A DNA stretch of 64,000 bases from the NCBI RefSeq assembly GCF_022321485.1, contig NZ_JAKOGG010000003.1:62001-126000 (forward strand), read 5' to 3'. Positions 38,083-47,263 of this stretch are shown here, one piece after another. The DNA is from Shewanella electrica. Lineage in GTDB: Bacteria; Pseudomonadota; Gammaproteobacteria; Enterobacterales; Shewanellaceae. Every line of letters starts with the position of its first letter. Within the stretch, counting starts at the first letter, position 1. The position numbers were made by a program, and so were the translations under genes. The notes beneath the pieces are model-generated. The model had not been told where the DNA came from. It searched no databases and worked only from the letters and a program-made list of their open reading frames with translations.

Positions 38083-39651
38083 ATGAGTTTTGCCTCTCTC
38101 GGCTTATCCGCACCAATTCTTAACGCAATCGATGACATGGGTTACAGCACACCGTCGCCCATCCAAGCACAGGCTATTCCAGCGGTCCTTGAAGGCCGTG
38201 ATGTGATGGCCGCGGCACAAACTGGCACAGGTAAAACCGCTGCGTTTGCCCTGCCAATGCTGCAACTGCTAGATAAAGGCCGCCGCCCTGCTGCGGGCCA
38301 TATCCGCGCCTTGGTGCTGACACCAACCCGCGAACTGGCAGCGCAAATTGCCGAAAACGTCGATCTGTTCAGTAAGAATCTGCGCCTACGTCACGCGTTG
38401 GCGTTTGGTGGTGTGTCGATCAATCCGCAGATGATGGCACTGCGCCGTGGCGTGGATATTCAGGTGGCGACGCCTGGCCGTTTGCTCGATCTATATCAGC
38501 AAAACGCCATTAAATTTGATCAGCTCGAAATGCTGGTTTTGGATGAAGCCGACCGCATGTTGGACATGGGCTTTATTCACGACATTCGCCGTATTTTGGC
38601 GCTGTTACCTGCTAAACGGCAAAACCTGCTGTTCAGTGCCACTTTCTCGAACGAGATCCGCGAGCTAGCAAAAGGCATTGTGAATAATCCGATTGAAGTA
38701 TCGGTTACACCGCCAAACAGCACCGCTGAGCGCGTCACTCAAACCTTGTATCCGATGGATAAAGGCCACAAAACCAATGCATTGATTAAGCTGATCAATG
38801 ATGAAGATTGGCAACAAGTGTTGGTATTTATGCGCACCAAACACGGTGCTAACCGCTTAGCGAAAAAGTTGGAATCAACCAACATCACCGCCGCCGCGAT
38901 TCATGGCAACAAAAGCCAAGGCGCGCGCACCAAAGCATTGGCCGATTTTAAATCTGGCGCGGTACGCGTGTTGGTAGCGACCGATATCGCCGCCCGCGGT
39001 TTGGATATCGACCAACTGCCACAAGTGGTGAACTTTGAGCTGCCAAACGTGGCTGAAGACTACGTGCACCGTATTGGCCGTACTGGCCGCGCCGGCGCTT
39101 CTGGTCATGCTATCTCATTGGTGTGTGATGAAGAGCTAAAATCGCTGGCCGACATTGAAAACCTGCTGCGCCAACATATTCCACGTGAAGAGTTAGCCGG
39201 CTTTAAAGCCAGCACGCCGCTGGCAGAAACTCGCCTGCGTGCCGATGGCCCGAAAAAGCCGAAGAAACCGAAAAAGCCAAAAGAAACCGTGTTATTGGAT
39301 GGCACAGCTAAACCGGCGAACGCCAACCGCAACGGCGGACAGCGTAAACCGCAGGGCGAAAACCGTGCCGCTAATCAAGCCGGTGAGCGTAAGCCACAAC
39401 GTGATGGCGAGCGTAAACCGCAGCGCGATGGTGGCCGTAATAACCCACGTTCTGGCAATGGCAACAACAGCCAAGGCCGCACCGACGAGCGCCAACCGTC
39501 TGCTAAACGTAACGATAACCGTCGTTCACGCGATAATAACCAAGCGGGCAATAACAATGGTGCTAAACCACGCAATAGCAATCCGCGTCCGGCCAGCCCT
39601 AATCGCCCAGCGAAAATAAACAACGGCAGCGCCAATAAGCCCAATCGTTAA
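38083..39651 (+). CDS. rhlE: DEAD-box RNA helicase RhlE
   Basis: The 522-residue ATP-dependent RNA helicase has two RecA domains (about residues 1-370): Q-motif, Walker [10 protein letters not shown] near 43, DEAD in [10 protein letters not shown] near 150, SAT in FSATF, and HRIGRTGR near 325. The C-terminal third is low-complexity and basic: lysine/proline repeats (KPKKPKKP) then asparagine/arginine/proline-rich sequence with repeats such as RKPQRDG. That tail is disordered and probably binds RNA. RhlE-type enzymes help ribosome assembly, often in cold. The Shine-Dalgarno is weak. Confidence 0.94.
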   Translation: MSFASLGLSAPILNAIDDMGYSTPSPIQAQAIPAVLEGRDVMAAAQTGTGKTAAFALPMLQLLDKGRRPAAGHIRALVLTPTRELAAQIAENVDLFSKNLRLRHALAFGGVSINPQMMALRRGVDIQVATPGRLLDLYQQNAIKFDQLEMLVLDEADRMLDMGFIHDIRRILALLPAKRQNLLFSATFSNEIRELAKGIVNNPIEVSVTPPNSTAERVTQTLYPMDKGHKTNALIKLINDEDWQQVLVFMRTKHGANRLAKKLESTNITAAAIHGNKSQGARTKALADFKSGAVRVLVATDIAARGLDIDQLPQVVNFELPNVAEDYVHRIGRTGRAGASGHAISLVCDEELKSLADIENLLRQHIPREELAGFKASTPLAETRLRADGPKKPKKPKKPKETVLLDGTAKPANANRNGGQRKPQGENRAANQAGERKPQRDGERKPQRDGGRNNPRSGNGNNSQGRTDERQPSAKRNDNRRSRDNNQAGNNNGAKPRNSNPRPASPNRPAKINNGSANKPNR

Positions 39652-39674
39652 TTGCTAAGTGCCGCTTAAACGTC

Positions 39675-39700
39675 AAAGGGAACCGTCAGGTTCCCTTTTT
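39675..39700. terminator. Terminator of rhlE, shared with the converging gene
   Basis: AAAGGGAACC (39675-39684) pairs with GGTTCCCTTT (39689-39698) around GTCA, with T-rich ends. Confidence 0.9.
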
Positions 39701-39719
39701 CATTGCGCGTGTTATCTCA

Positions 39720-40769
39720 TTAAGCTGGCGCTGCGCCATAACGCACCAACACATGCCACAGCAATTTGAGTAATTGCATCACTTCACCTTGGCTACCAAA
39801 CTCGCGCCATTGTTTAGGTTGACGCCCAACCGCAGCCGCAGCAGCACCAATGGCCGCCGCCGTTAACTCCCCTTCAGGAGCAACTTTAGCCGCCAACGCA
39901 GGCATATGTGCGCCACGGAAATCCTTCGGCACGGCAGCGACCGCCATGCGATAACCTTGATGCCAACCCAGTTGCAAGTTGTAGCGTTGGCACAACTGCG
40001 CCATTTGCTCGCCAATCTCGGTGCCCTTGTAGCAACTGTCAGCCACTAAATGGGTCACATCGCGGGCTAACTGTAGTTCGCCGTGATATTGCGCCTCAAT
40101 ATAATGATCTAAATCGGTACTCAATGGGTGGGCAAATCGCGCGGCAACACCTTGCGGTAGTTGGTCACACAGATATTCCACCAGCGCCGCAGGTCGCAAC
40201 GGGTAACTCCCCAGCGCAGTATCACGTTCAAAACTCTCGTTAAACAACGCAGCAAACACGCTTTCGAAACTGTTCAAGGTGCCACGTTCACGCGGCTCAC
40301 GACAGGAGTCGAGATAACAGAAACTGCACTGTTCCATCAGCTCTGGCGTCGATAACAGATAGCAACTGCCGAAGCGCGCCGCCGCGCCACTTTGATGTAA
40401 TCCCACATCCAGCGCGCCATATTTCGGCCGATTACGGGCGCCAACATAGCAGTTGCCAAACTGTTGGTTTTCCCAATGGTCACGCGCACCACCGAGCTGT
40501 GGCGACAACTTAGCGGTAGACACCCGGGTTTCAAATTGAGTGCGGTAAACACCATCGTGCAGCAAACCAGCAATGACCGGCCAACCGCGGGTATCAAGAT
40601 GATCTGGATGGAAGTGAAATGCGATGCGGCCGAACTCGGCCAGATTGAGCAAGGCATGGTTTAAGCGCGCAGTTTCAATAGCCGACATCAGCTGCACATT
40701 GCGAATTAACGCCAGTGCCGCCTCCCGATCTACCATCACCTGCTGCCGAATAAAATCGATCGCGCTCAT
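39720..40769 (-). CDS. DUF3626-like protein
   Basis: The 349-residue soluble protein carries a conserved pattern seen in DUF3626: FHFHPDHLDTRGWPVIAGLL, then YRTQFETRVST, then RPKYGALDVG and RFGSCYLL. I recognise the layout but not the biochemical role. The arginine, serine-threonine and glutamate motifs are compatible with an ADP-ribosyltransferase-type fold; I treat that as a hypothesis. It is separated from rhlE by a shared terminator, and a long non-coding gap then leads to a barstar-like gene on the other strand. Confidence 0.6.
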   Translation of the reverse strand: MSAIDFIRQQVMVDREAALALIRNVQLMSAIETARLNHALLNLAEFGRIAFHFHPDHLDTRGWPVIAGLLHDGVYRTQFETRVSTAKLSPQLGGARDHWENQQFGNCYVGARNRPKYGALDVGLHQSGAAARFGSCYLLSTPELMEQCSFCYLDSCREPRERGTLNSFESVFAALFNESFERDTALGSYPLRPAALVEYLCDQLPQGVAARFAHPLSTDLDHYIEAQYHGELQLARDVTHLVADSCYKGTEIGEQMAQLCQRYNLQLGWHQGYRMAVAAVPKDFRGAHMPALAAKVAPEGELTAAAIGAAAAAVGRQPKQWREFGSQGEVMQLLKLLWHVLVRYGAAPA

Positions 40770-41238
40770 ATATCGCCTTTGCTGTGCTGAATCTTATCAA
40801 GATACTGCATTAACAGGATTTTTGTTAGCTGCCGCAGAGGATTCTTCAGCGGTCATACAGATTTTTTTATACAGACGCGGCAGCATGCATCACGCGACTC
40901 AGTTCAAGGTTGGTATTGGCGATGCTTTGAGGGTTCAGGACAACGCTACACATTATCAATCATGCGCTATAGATGACGCGACAGAACCAGCAGCAACATT
41001 ATGCTATCTGATTGTTAAATAACCGCTTTAAAAATCATGTCGGCGGGTAGTACCACGTAGAGTCATAGAGGAAAAGGTGATAAGTTCTCTGCCCAACAAG
41101 GAGTTATACCATCGTCCTCAGTCACGTTTTAGGTCTCATCTTCAATGAAGTTCACTTTTAGGGCGAGTAAACTGCTGCTTAACAGGCCAATGTCGTGGAC
41201 TCTCCAAGAACGGTCCATTGCTGAGGATTTGGTGTGAT
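40770..41238. other. Intergenic region before the barstar-like gene
   Basis: About 470 bases without a credible gene. A 46-codon ATG frame at 40885-41022 (MHHATQFKVGIGDALRVQDN) has no ribosome-binding site and I do not trust it. Codons in the 41075-41145 part read KVISSLPNKELYHRPQSRF in one frame before a stop, which might be the end of a decayed upstream gene. No promoter of strong quality was seen. Confidence 0.35.
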
Positions 41239-41526
41239 ATGGTGATTATTGACTGTAGCAAGATTAACGATTTCGAAGAATTCATTCATATTTTCAATAC
41301 CATGTTAATAAACCCTTTAGGTGGACACTGGAACGGTAATCTGGATGCCTTTAATGACTTTCTTTCTTGGCCGGAGGACAAATATAAACTCGTCCTGTTA
41401 GGGAGTAGTCGATGCAAAGAAGTGCTCAATTACCAACAGAGTAATCACCATGAAAGTTCACTATGGACGCTATTGCAGGAGATACTTAACGATAATCAAA
41501 CGTGGGTTGACGTTGAGTTTCGATAA
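41239..41526 (+). CDS. Barstar-like ribonuclease-inhibitor family protein
   Basis: The product (about 95 residues, MVIIDCSKINDFEEFIHIFN) has the barstar pattern GHWNGNLDAFNDFLS, equivalent to YGENLDALWDCLT of barstar, which lines the enzyme-blocking helix. Barstar proteins inhibit secreted RNases and act as immunity proteins in toxin systems. No barnase-like gene is visible nearby, so it may be an orphan immunity gene. The ATG at 41239 follows GGTGTGAT; a TTG at 41218 in frame is the alternative start. Confidence 0.75.
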   Translation: MVIIDCSKINDFEEFIHIFNTMLINPLGGHWNGNLDAFNDFLSWPEDKYKLVLLGSSRCKEVLNYQQSNHHESSLWTLLQEILNDNQTWVDVEFR

Positions 41527-41683
41527 TCCCTACACACGATCCGTACATATAGAGGCTGTTTATCTTTACTGATTGTTTTTGCAGCTGGCAGAGCGGTGAT
41601 TTAGGCAAGGCTGATGATGTGCCGTGTCATTATTCTCCAACAACCTCTAGTGCTAGCAAATATCTTAGGAAGCTTATCTCACC

Positions 41684-42310
41684 ATGGAAGAAACAGAATT
41701 TACCGCAGTATTGAACTCAACCTCAGCAGCCCAAATAAAGAAAGCTGCGACCAAAATAGCCAAAGATAAGCTCGTGGGCTACGAATCACAGCTGTTGACG
41801 GCATTAACAGTGTTAATGCAAAAAACCAAGTCATGGCAAGCGCAGTCAGCCGTTATCAAAGCGCTAGGTATCACGGGGTCAGACAGGTCATTGCCATACT
41901 TAAAAGAACTGGCTACCCAGAAATTTGCCGCCACCGTGCTTTATCGCGATTTAGCGTTTGCGATATTCCTGCTACAAGATTTACCTGCTGATGAGCTTAG
42001 TTATACGCGTAGCATCCTTGATACATCGAATGACCAGTTACTTGCCGGTGCATGTGCCGCCATCCTGTTCGCAGGCTACACGCCGAACACCACTGACATC
42101 GCGGACATTATCGATGCAGTGGCAGACAGAGTTCAGAATGAAGGGCAAGTTATCACCCCGAGATGTTATATTGCGGCCGCTTGTTACTGTTGGCCCGCAA
42201 CATTAACTCGCGATTTTTTACAACAATGCACCGCTTCGTCATGGCAGGGGTTGGTTGACATCGCCAATGATGCGTTGGCAGGTAACAAAACCAAGTATGT
42301 GCTTATCTAA
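41684..42310 (+). CDS. HEAT-repeat-like protein of unknown function
   Basis: The 208-residue helical protein begins MEETEFTAVLNSTSAAQIKK and shows repeated two-helix units (LLTALTVLMQKTKSWQAQSAVIKALGITG, SLPYLKELATQ, YRDLAFAIFLLQDL), which resembles HEAT/armadillo repeats. No family or catalytic residue is recognised. HEAT-like proteins occur among immunity proteins of polymorphic toxins; the neighbours (barstar-like, SMI1-like) suggest that, but it is inferred. AGGAAG is some way (about 11 bases) before the ATG. Confidence 0.6.
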   Translation: MEETEFTAVLNSTSAAQIKKAATKIAKDKLVGYESQLLTALTVLMQKTKSWQAQSAVIKALGITGSDRSLPYLKELATQKFAATVLYRDLAFAIFLLQDLPADELSYTRSILDTSNDQLLAGACAAILFAGYTPNTTDIADIIDAVADRVQNEGQVITPRCYIAAACYCWPATLTRDFLQQCTASSWQGLVDIANDALAGNKTKYVLI

Positions 42311-42446
42311 CAATAGGATTGCCGCAAGTCGCTTCAGCGCATGTAGCTACGGGGTTATCGGCAGGTCACGAAGCCATTAAATAACACCATGTTTGCCAAA
42401 GACATTAGTGTGCTGATAACTCCTTTTGCTACCATCTGATGCTGTT

Positions 42447-42475
42447 CCCATTGAGAGAGTCCCCATTGAGAGAGT
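42447..42475 (+). repeat. Tandem duplication at a ribosome-binding site
   Basis: CCCATTGAGAGAGT occurs at 42447-42460 and again at 42462-42475, a 15-base period. The second copy supplies the GAGAGAG used as Shine-Dalgarno for the ATG at 42481. Confidence 0.85.
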
Positions 42476-42480
42476 TTGTT

Positions 42481-42765
42481 ATGGCGTCCAATAACACTTA
42501 CCAACCACCTAAACAGCTGCAACAGTGGCGCAATGATATTCCCGATGGTGAGTTGTATTGTCTGTATATCACCGATGATGACCAAGTGTGGTTAACCGCA
42601 GGCAGGTTTGCCCATGCCGCAGGTGCCAGCAGCGTCCATGTCAGCGAGTTTTTGGCTGGGCAGCTAAATGCGCAAGTGATTAAGTGCATGGGACACACCG
42701 TCTTTGCCGAGGTAGTGGCTTATCTCCAGCAGCACCACACAAAAGCCAGCAGTAACAACGGCTAA
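42481..42765 (+). CDS. Small protein of unknown function
   Basis: The 94-residue product (MASNNTYQPPKQLQQWRND) has no signal peptide or known domain. It contains YCLYITDDDQVWLTAGRFAHAAG and a predicted helix near the C-terminus. I chose ATG 42481 because GAGAG lies 6 bases before it; an upstream ATG at 42439 reads through the duplicated repeat and gives improbable protein sequence. It is followed 39 bases later by the M23 peptidase gene. Confidence 0.55.
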   Translation: MASNNTYQPPKQLQQWRNDIPDGELYCLYITDDDQVWLTAGRFAHAAGASSVHVSEFLAGQLNAQVIKCMGHTVFAEVVAYLQQHHTKASSNNG

Positions 42766-42804
42766 CCACACCTTAAACACATGACATAGCAAGGATGCAT
42801 CAGC

Positions 42805-43320
42805 ATGATCAAACGCATACTACTGCTGCTCGGCGTAGTGATTTTATTAGGCTTCGCTATTCCCGAACCGCGCGTGATTCCCGTCGAACACGCCACCAGC
42901 GCCGATTGGAACAGCAACACCTTTTGGTATGAGCCATGGGGCACATCGGGCGTTCATAAAGGCATTGATATCTTCGCCAAACAAGGCACAACGGTGCAAA
43001 GCGCCAGCCATCAGTTGATTTTATATCAAGGGCAGTGGAGCAAAGGTGGCAACGTGGTACTCGCGTTAGGGCCAAAGTGGCGACTGCACTACTACGCTCA
43101 CCTCGCCAGCATCGACACCGATGGACGCTATTTCGTCGCTAGCGGCAGTAAAATCGGCACCGTTGGCGCCACGGGCAACGCCCAAGGTAAACCGCCGCAT
43201 CTGCACTACAGTATTGTGTCGTTAGTGCCCTATTTTTGGTTGATAGACGCAACATCACAGGGCTATAAAAAGGCGTTCTATTTAAACCCCATCAGCTATC
43301 TGACCGACAACAACAGTTAG
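42805..43320 (+). CDS. M23-family (LytM) peptidoglycan endopeptidase
   Basis: The 171-residue enzyme has an N-terminal signal/anchor (MIKRILLLLGVVILLGFA) and an M23 domain. Zinc ligands are H51 and D55 (HKGIDIF) and H134 in PHLHY (H132/H134), with H99 (YYAHL) also present. Such enzymes cut peptide cross-links in peptidoglycan in the periplasm. It is shorter than EnvC/NlpD relatives and lacks LysM or coiled-coil regions. The gene is in a row of small accessory genes and may be unrelated to them. Confidence 0.85.
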   Translation: MIKRILLLLGVVILLGFAIPEPRVIPVEHATSADWNSNTFWYEPWGTSGVHKGIDIFAKQGTTVQSASHQLILYQGQWSKGGNVVLALGPKWRLHYYAHLASIDTDGRYFVASGSKIGTVGATGNAQGKPPHLHYSIVSLVPYFWLIDATSQGYKKAFYLNPISYLTDNNS

Positions 43321-43368
43321 TGTCGTTTATGCCGTTAGCGACGACTATCTCATAATAAGGAGCAAACA

Positions 43369-43761
43369 GTGGCATTTGACCTAGCAGAAGCACAGTTGCA
43401 ACTGACCGAACAAGCATTAGCTTGCCGATTACCTAGCGATTATCGCGAGGCGATGAAACAAGCCAACGGCGGTGAAGCCGAAACCGCTGAAGATGAATGG
43501 GAGCTTTATCCCATCAAAGATACGACGGACAAAAAACGCCTGTCACGCAGTTGTCATCACATTCTGCATGAAACCGCAGTCTGCCAGCGGTATGGCAACT
43601 TTCCTACTGATGCCCTCGCTATTGCCCATAACGGCTTTGGCGATCAAATGGTATTACTCAAAGCACATGGGCAATATCAAGATACCGTTTACCTCTGGCG
43701 CCATGAAACTGGCGAACTACAGCAACTCGCCGAGCGATTTAGCGAAATTGACCGGCTTTAA
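43369..43761 (+). CDS. SMI1/KNR4-family (SUKH) protein
   Basis: The 130-residue product has the SMI1/KNR4 pattern: an N-terminal helix ending in LACRLPSDYREAMKQANGG (LPxDYxxFL-type), acidic strands (EDEWELYPI), then LAIAHNGFGDQMVL and DTVYLWRHETGEL. SUKH members often act as immunity proteins against toxins in polymorphic toxin systems. A clear AAGGAG precedes a GTG start at 43369. No toxin is visible beside it. Confidence 0.8.
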   Translation: MAFDLAEAQLQLTEQALACRLPSDYREAMKQANGGEAETAEDEWELYPIKDTTDKKRLSRSCHHILHETAVCQRYGNFPTDALAIAHNGFGDQMVLLKAHGQYQDTVYLWRHETGELQQLAERFSEIDRL

Positions 43762-44003
43762 TACAGCACGGCATACAGGTAATAAAACTGCTGACCACAA
43801 CAGCCAAGCTACTCAACTACAGTTCGAGCTTCCCCACTCTGTTGATGAGCTAAAAACCAGCGTCACCAAAGCGAACAAGCGCTAAATTTGAGCATTATTA
43901 AACTCGATTTAACCATCGCTAGTGGCGATGTTAATGGTGGTTTACGGCTAACTCGACATAAAATAGACAAAGCGAATATATGCCCAGCTTTCGAGGATAT
44001 AAG

Positions 44004-44471
44004 ATGGCGTCGAGCAAAAGTGGCTTAAAAGTGATTGCCGCGTTAGAAGCGTTTAAAGGGGTTCTGTCGTTGCTGGTTGGCTTCGGTCTGCATGTCTTGG
44101 CTGGACGCAACCTACAGCAGTTGGCCGAGTCATTAGTCACCCATGCGCACCTCAACCCCGCCAGCCATCTGCCGCGCGTGTTTATTCAAACTGTCGGCGA
44201 CATACCAAATCACGATGTGGGCTTGGTTTCCATCGGCGCATTTGCTTATGCGACTATCCGTTTTATTGAAGCCTATGGCTTATGGAAAGCTTACCTCTGG
44301 ACAGAATGGTTCGCCTTAGCCAGTGGTGCTATCTATCTACCCTTTGAAATTTATGAGCTGTTTGTCCGCACCAATGTGCTAACCGTCGTGGTACTGGCAG
44401 TGAACATCGCGGTGGTGTGGTACATGGCACGCGTGCTGTTTACGCAAAAACGCACAGAAGCATTGGAATGA
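44004..44471 (+). CDS. DUF2127 membrane protein
   Basis: The 155-residue protein (MASSKSGLKVIAALEAFKGVLS) has about four membrane helices (near 8-30, 75-95, 105-125, 130-150). AALEAFKGVLSLLVGFGL, RFIEAYGLWKAYLWTEWFA and GAIYLPFEIYELF are DUF2127 signatures. Function unknown. ATG 44004 follows AGGAT at 7 bases; a start at 43980 is less likely. A strong bidirectional terminator closes it against ggt. Confidence 0.8.
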   Translation: MASSKSGLKVIAALEAFKGVLSLLVGFGLHVLAGRNLQQLAESLVTHAHLNPASHLPRVFIQTVGDIPNHDVGLVSIGAFAYATIRFIEAYGLWKAYLWTEWFALASGAIYLPFEIYELFVRTNVLTVVVLAVNIAVVWYMARVLFTQKRTEALE

Positions 44472-44504
44472 TCTTAACCGTTGACCAAATATGGTCTCAA
44501 AGAC

Positions 44505-44534
44505 AAAAGAACCCAGCACTGGCTGGGTTCTTTT
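44505..44534. terminator. Bidirectional terminator between DUF2127 gene and ggt
   Basis: AAAAGAACCCAGC (44505-44517) pairs perfectly with GCTGGGTTCTTTT (44522-44534) around ACTG. Confidence 0.92.
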
Positions 44535-44549
44535 CGTTAGACAACGCGC

Positions 44550-46334
44550 TTAGTAACCTACCGCGGCCCCTTGTGGGCGACGAGCGTCGTTAGCGCCGTA
44601 GATGTAACCTTCGCGCACTTTGCCTGATACCGCTGAGTCACTCAGGTTGGAGGCTTGTTCCTCTTTAATCACACTGGGTAAGCCGACCATAATTGCTTCG
44701 GCCGCGCCCCATGGTTTTTTCTCGACCATGGTATATCCGCGTTCTTTCAAGATTTTCAGCGTGTCTGGTGAAATCCCGCGGGTTTCGTAAATCACCACAT
44801 CTGGCAACCATTGCTGGTGAATGCGTGGCGCGTTAACCGCCTCTTGCAGCGTCATGCCGTAGTCAATCACGTTCATCACGGTGTTCAAGGTGATGGTAAT
44901 GATCAACGAACCACCAGGCGAACCTACCACCATAAAGGTTTTACCATCTTTAGTGATAATAGTGGGCGACATCGACGACAGCGGACGTTTGCCCGGCGCA
45001 ATCGCGTTCGCTTTGCCTTGTACTAACCCGAACATGTTTTTCTCACCCACTTTCGAGGTGAAATCATCCATTTCGTCGTTCATCCAGAAACCATAGCCCG
45101 GCGCCATCACACCGGCACCAAAACGGCCGTTGATGGTGTAGGTGGTCGATACCGCATTACCCGCTTTATCCAGCACCGAATAGTGGGTAGTTTGTGGTTT
45201 TTCGTGCGGTGGCACGCCCGCGCCCAACTCGCTTGATGGGGTGGCGTTAACCGGATCGATCTTGGCACGGATCTCTGCGGCGTACTCTTTACTCAGCAGT
45301 TTATCCATCGGCACGTTGACGTAATCCGGATCGCCCAACAGGTTGTTGCGATCCACAAACGCATGGCGCATCGCTTCGGCGGTGTAGTGAATCGCATCCG
45401 CTGAGCCATAGCCCATCGATTTCAAATCATAACCTTCAAGCACATTGAGGATTTGGCACATGGTGGTGCCGCCTGAACTTGGCGGTGGCGCTGAGATAAA
45501 GTCATAACCACGATAGGAGCAACGCACTGGCTCACGCTCTTTGGCAACGTAGTTTTCAAAATCTTTGACCGTCAGGTAGCCGCCATTAGCTTTTGATGCT
45601 TGTTCAATCGCTTTAGGAATGTCGCCTTTGTAGAACGCATCTGGGCCTTTAGTTGCAATCAAATCGAGCGTTTTCGCCAGATTTTTCTGCACTAACCGGT
45701 CACCCGGTTGCAATGGGCTGCCGTCAGGACGCAGGAAGATTTTCGCGGCTTGTTTGTCGCCGCGCATTTTTTCAAGGCTGGTGTCGATAACGTCAGTATC
45801 GCCACGAGTCAAAATAAAGCCTTCACGGGCGAGTTTAATGGCTGGTGCCATAATCTGTGCGCGGGTCAGCTTGCCTGAACCATATTTTTGCAGCGCCAAC
45901 TCCATGCCACGCACCGTGCCGGGCACGCCTACAGACCCCCAACCTAATGTGCTGGCATGAGGGATCAGATTGCCCTGCTCATCTTGGTACATATCGGCGC
46001 TAGCCGCTGCGGGAGCCATTTCACGAAAATCGATGAAGTGATCTGAGCCATCAGCCATGTGCAGCGTCATAAAGCCACCACCGCCGATGTTACCGCAACA
46101 AGAGTTCACGACCGCTTGGGCGTAACCCACGGCAACCGCCGCATCAATTGCGTTACCACCCATTTTTAAAATCTCTACGCCCGCTTCAGAAGCAAACTTC
46201 TGCGAAGACACCACCATGCCGTTTTTCGCTTCTACCGCAGGCAAAGATGCCGCTGAGCTGAAAAAGCTCGCCGCAGTGGCACTGAGCGACACTGCCAGTA
46301 AGGATGCCTGCATTAGGCGTTTTTTATCATACAT
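44550..46334 (-). CDS. ggt: Gamma-glutamyltransferase
   Basis: The 594-residue periplasmic enzyme cleaves glutathione and transfers gamma-glutamyl groups. A signal peptide occupies about residues 1-29 (LLAVSLSATAASFFSSAA). The proenzyme cuts itself before T382 in PQTTHYSV; that threonine is the nucleophile of the small subunit. Large-subunit motifs GNAIDAAVAVGYA and RDFREMAP, and PPSSGGTTMCQILN, are conserved. NGRFGAGVMAPGYG and SPGGSLIITITLNT follow in the small subunit. Length is typical. The gene is monocistronic. Confidence 0.96.
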   Translation of the reverse strand: MYDKKRLMQASLLAVSLSATAASFFSSAASLPAVEAKNGMVVSSQKFASEAGVEILKMGGNAIDAAVAVGYAQAVVNSCCGNIGGGGFMTLHMADGSDHFIDFREMAPAAASADMYQDEQGNLIPHASTLGWGSVGVPGTVRGMELALQKYGSGKLTRAQIMAPAIKLAREGFILTRGDTDVIDTSLEKMRGDKQAAKIFLRPDGSPLQPGDRLVQKNLAKTLDLIATKGPDAFYKGDIPKAIEQASKANGGYLTVKDFENYVAKEREPVRCSYRGYDFISAPPPSSGGTTMCQILNVLEGYDLKSMGYGSADAIHYTAEAMRHAFVDRNNLLGDPDYVNVPMDKLLSKEYAAEIRAKIDPVNATPSSELGAGVPPHEKPQTTHYSVLDKAGNAVSTTYTINGRFGAGVMAPGYGFWMNDEMDDFTSKVGEKNMFGLVQGKANAIAPGKRPLSSMSPTIITKDGKTFMVVGSPGGSLIITITLNTVMNVIDYGMTLQEAVNAPRIHQQWLPDVVIYETRGISPDTLKILKERGYTMVEKKPWGAAEAIMVGLPSVIKEEQASNLSDSAVSGKVREGYIYGANDARRPQGAAVGY

Positions 46335-46532
46335 TTGAGTTTCCTAAACCTCTTACGCAATAACGCTCAACCCTATGGCACCGCCAGCAAAATAGCAACA
46401 CAAAGCGTGGGATTAGCCGACTAAAACGCTAGGACACATCACGACCGCATATCTTCCACCATCATTCTCGCTAGCGATCTCGCCCGTCCAGTCGCATACT
46501 CAATCGATGTTTTGTGACAGGGAACGACCAAC

Positions 46533-47039
46533 ATGACCAGCCTCTATCCGCTGCGCGGGCAATGCACCTGCGGCCACATAAAGTACCAACTCAATTGCCC
46601 GCCGTTAGTAGTGCACTGCTGCCACTGTAGCTGGTGCCGCCGCGAAACCGGTTCGGCATTTGCCATCAACGCCATGATTGAGGCTGACCAAGTTCAACTG
46701 CTGAGCGGCGAACCAGTGTTAATCAACACCCCATCTAACAGCGGTAAAGGCCAGCAAATAGCCCGTTGCCCTAAATGCCATGTGGCCGTATGGAGCCATT
46801 ATGCCGGTAGCGGCCCGCTGACCAAGTTTGTGCGTGTCGGCACCTTGTTACAAGCTAGTGAACTGCCGCCCGATGTGCATATTTTTACTGCCGATAAATT
46901 GCCTTGGGTACAGTTGCCCGCTGATGTGCCAGCATTTGAGATTTACTACGACCGTGAGCAAGTCTGGCGTGACACCAGTTTACAGCGCTGGCAACGGCTG
47001 CAACCGCAAATCAGTGCGTGGCGCGCCACCCAAAAGTAA
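46533..47039 (+). CDS. GFA-family protein (CENP-V/glutathione-formaldehyde-type fold)
   Basis: The 168-residue protein has the GFA zinc-binding cysteine pattern: GQCTCGHIKYQ near residue 10, then HCCHCSWCRRETGSAF near 32-45, then RCPKCHVAVWSHY near 80. The family includes glutathione-dependent formaldehyde-activating enzyme, but most members have unknown substrates. It is next to ggt, which is also a glutathione enzyme, but on the opposite strand; any functional link is only suggestive. Confidence 0.88.
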   Translation: MTSLYPLRGQCTCGHIKYQLNCPPLVVHCCHCSWCRRETGSAFAINAMIEADQVQLLSGEPVLINTPSNSGKGQQIARCPKCHVAVWSHYAGSGPLTKFVRVGTLLQASELPPDVHIFTADKLPWVQLPADVPAFEIYYDREQVWRDTSLQRWQRLQPQISAWRATQK

Positions 47040-47225
47040 CCTCTGCAACAAATCTCGTTAACAATACACCTAACCATTCACAACGCGCGGGACAGCTTTA
47101 TCCCGCCACGTTGCTGTAAGCCTGCTCAAGCGCCATCTTTACCAATTTAGGGTTGTTTTCAGCACGGTAGCTGGTTATGTTTGCCGCTCATCGTCCAACG
47201 GGCGTTTACCGTATCATCAGGAATG

Positions 47226-47243
47226 AACACGCATTAGCGTGTT
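47226..47243 (+). promoter_or_regulatory. Stem-loop just before the DUF4132 gene
   Basis: AACACGC (47226-47232) pairs with GCGTGTT (47237-47243) around ATTA, 7 perfect pairs. It ends 8 bases before AAGGAAG, the ribosome-binding site of the gene at 47264. No T-run follows, so it is not a terminator; it may affect translation of the yeh-type operon. Confidence 0.5.
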
Positions 47244-47263
47244 GTTATGCAAGGAAGTTGTTC

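Noticed and set aside
40885-41022. 46-codon frame MHHATQFKVGIGDALRVQDN before the barstar-like gene
   Set aside because: No ribosome-binding site or homology that I recognise.
43760-43885. Extension of a different frame after the SMI1-like stop
   Set aside because: It has no start and the reading is not protein-like beyond a short stretch.
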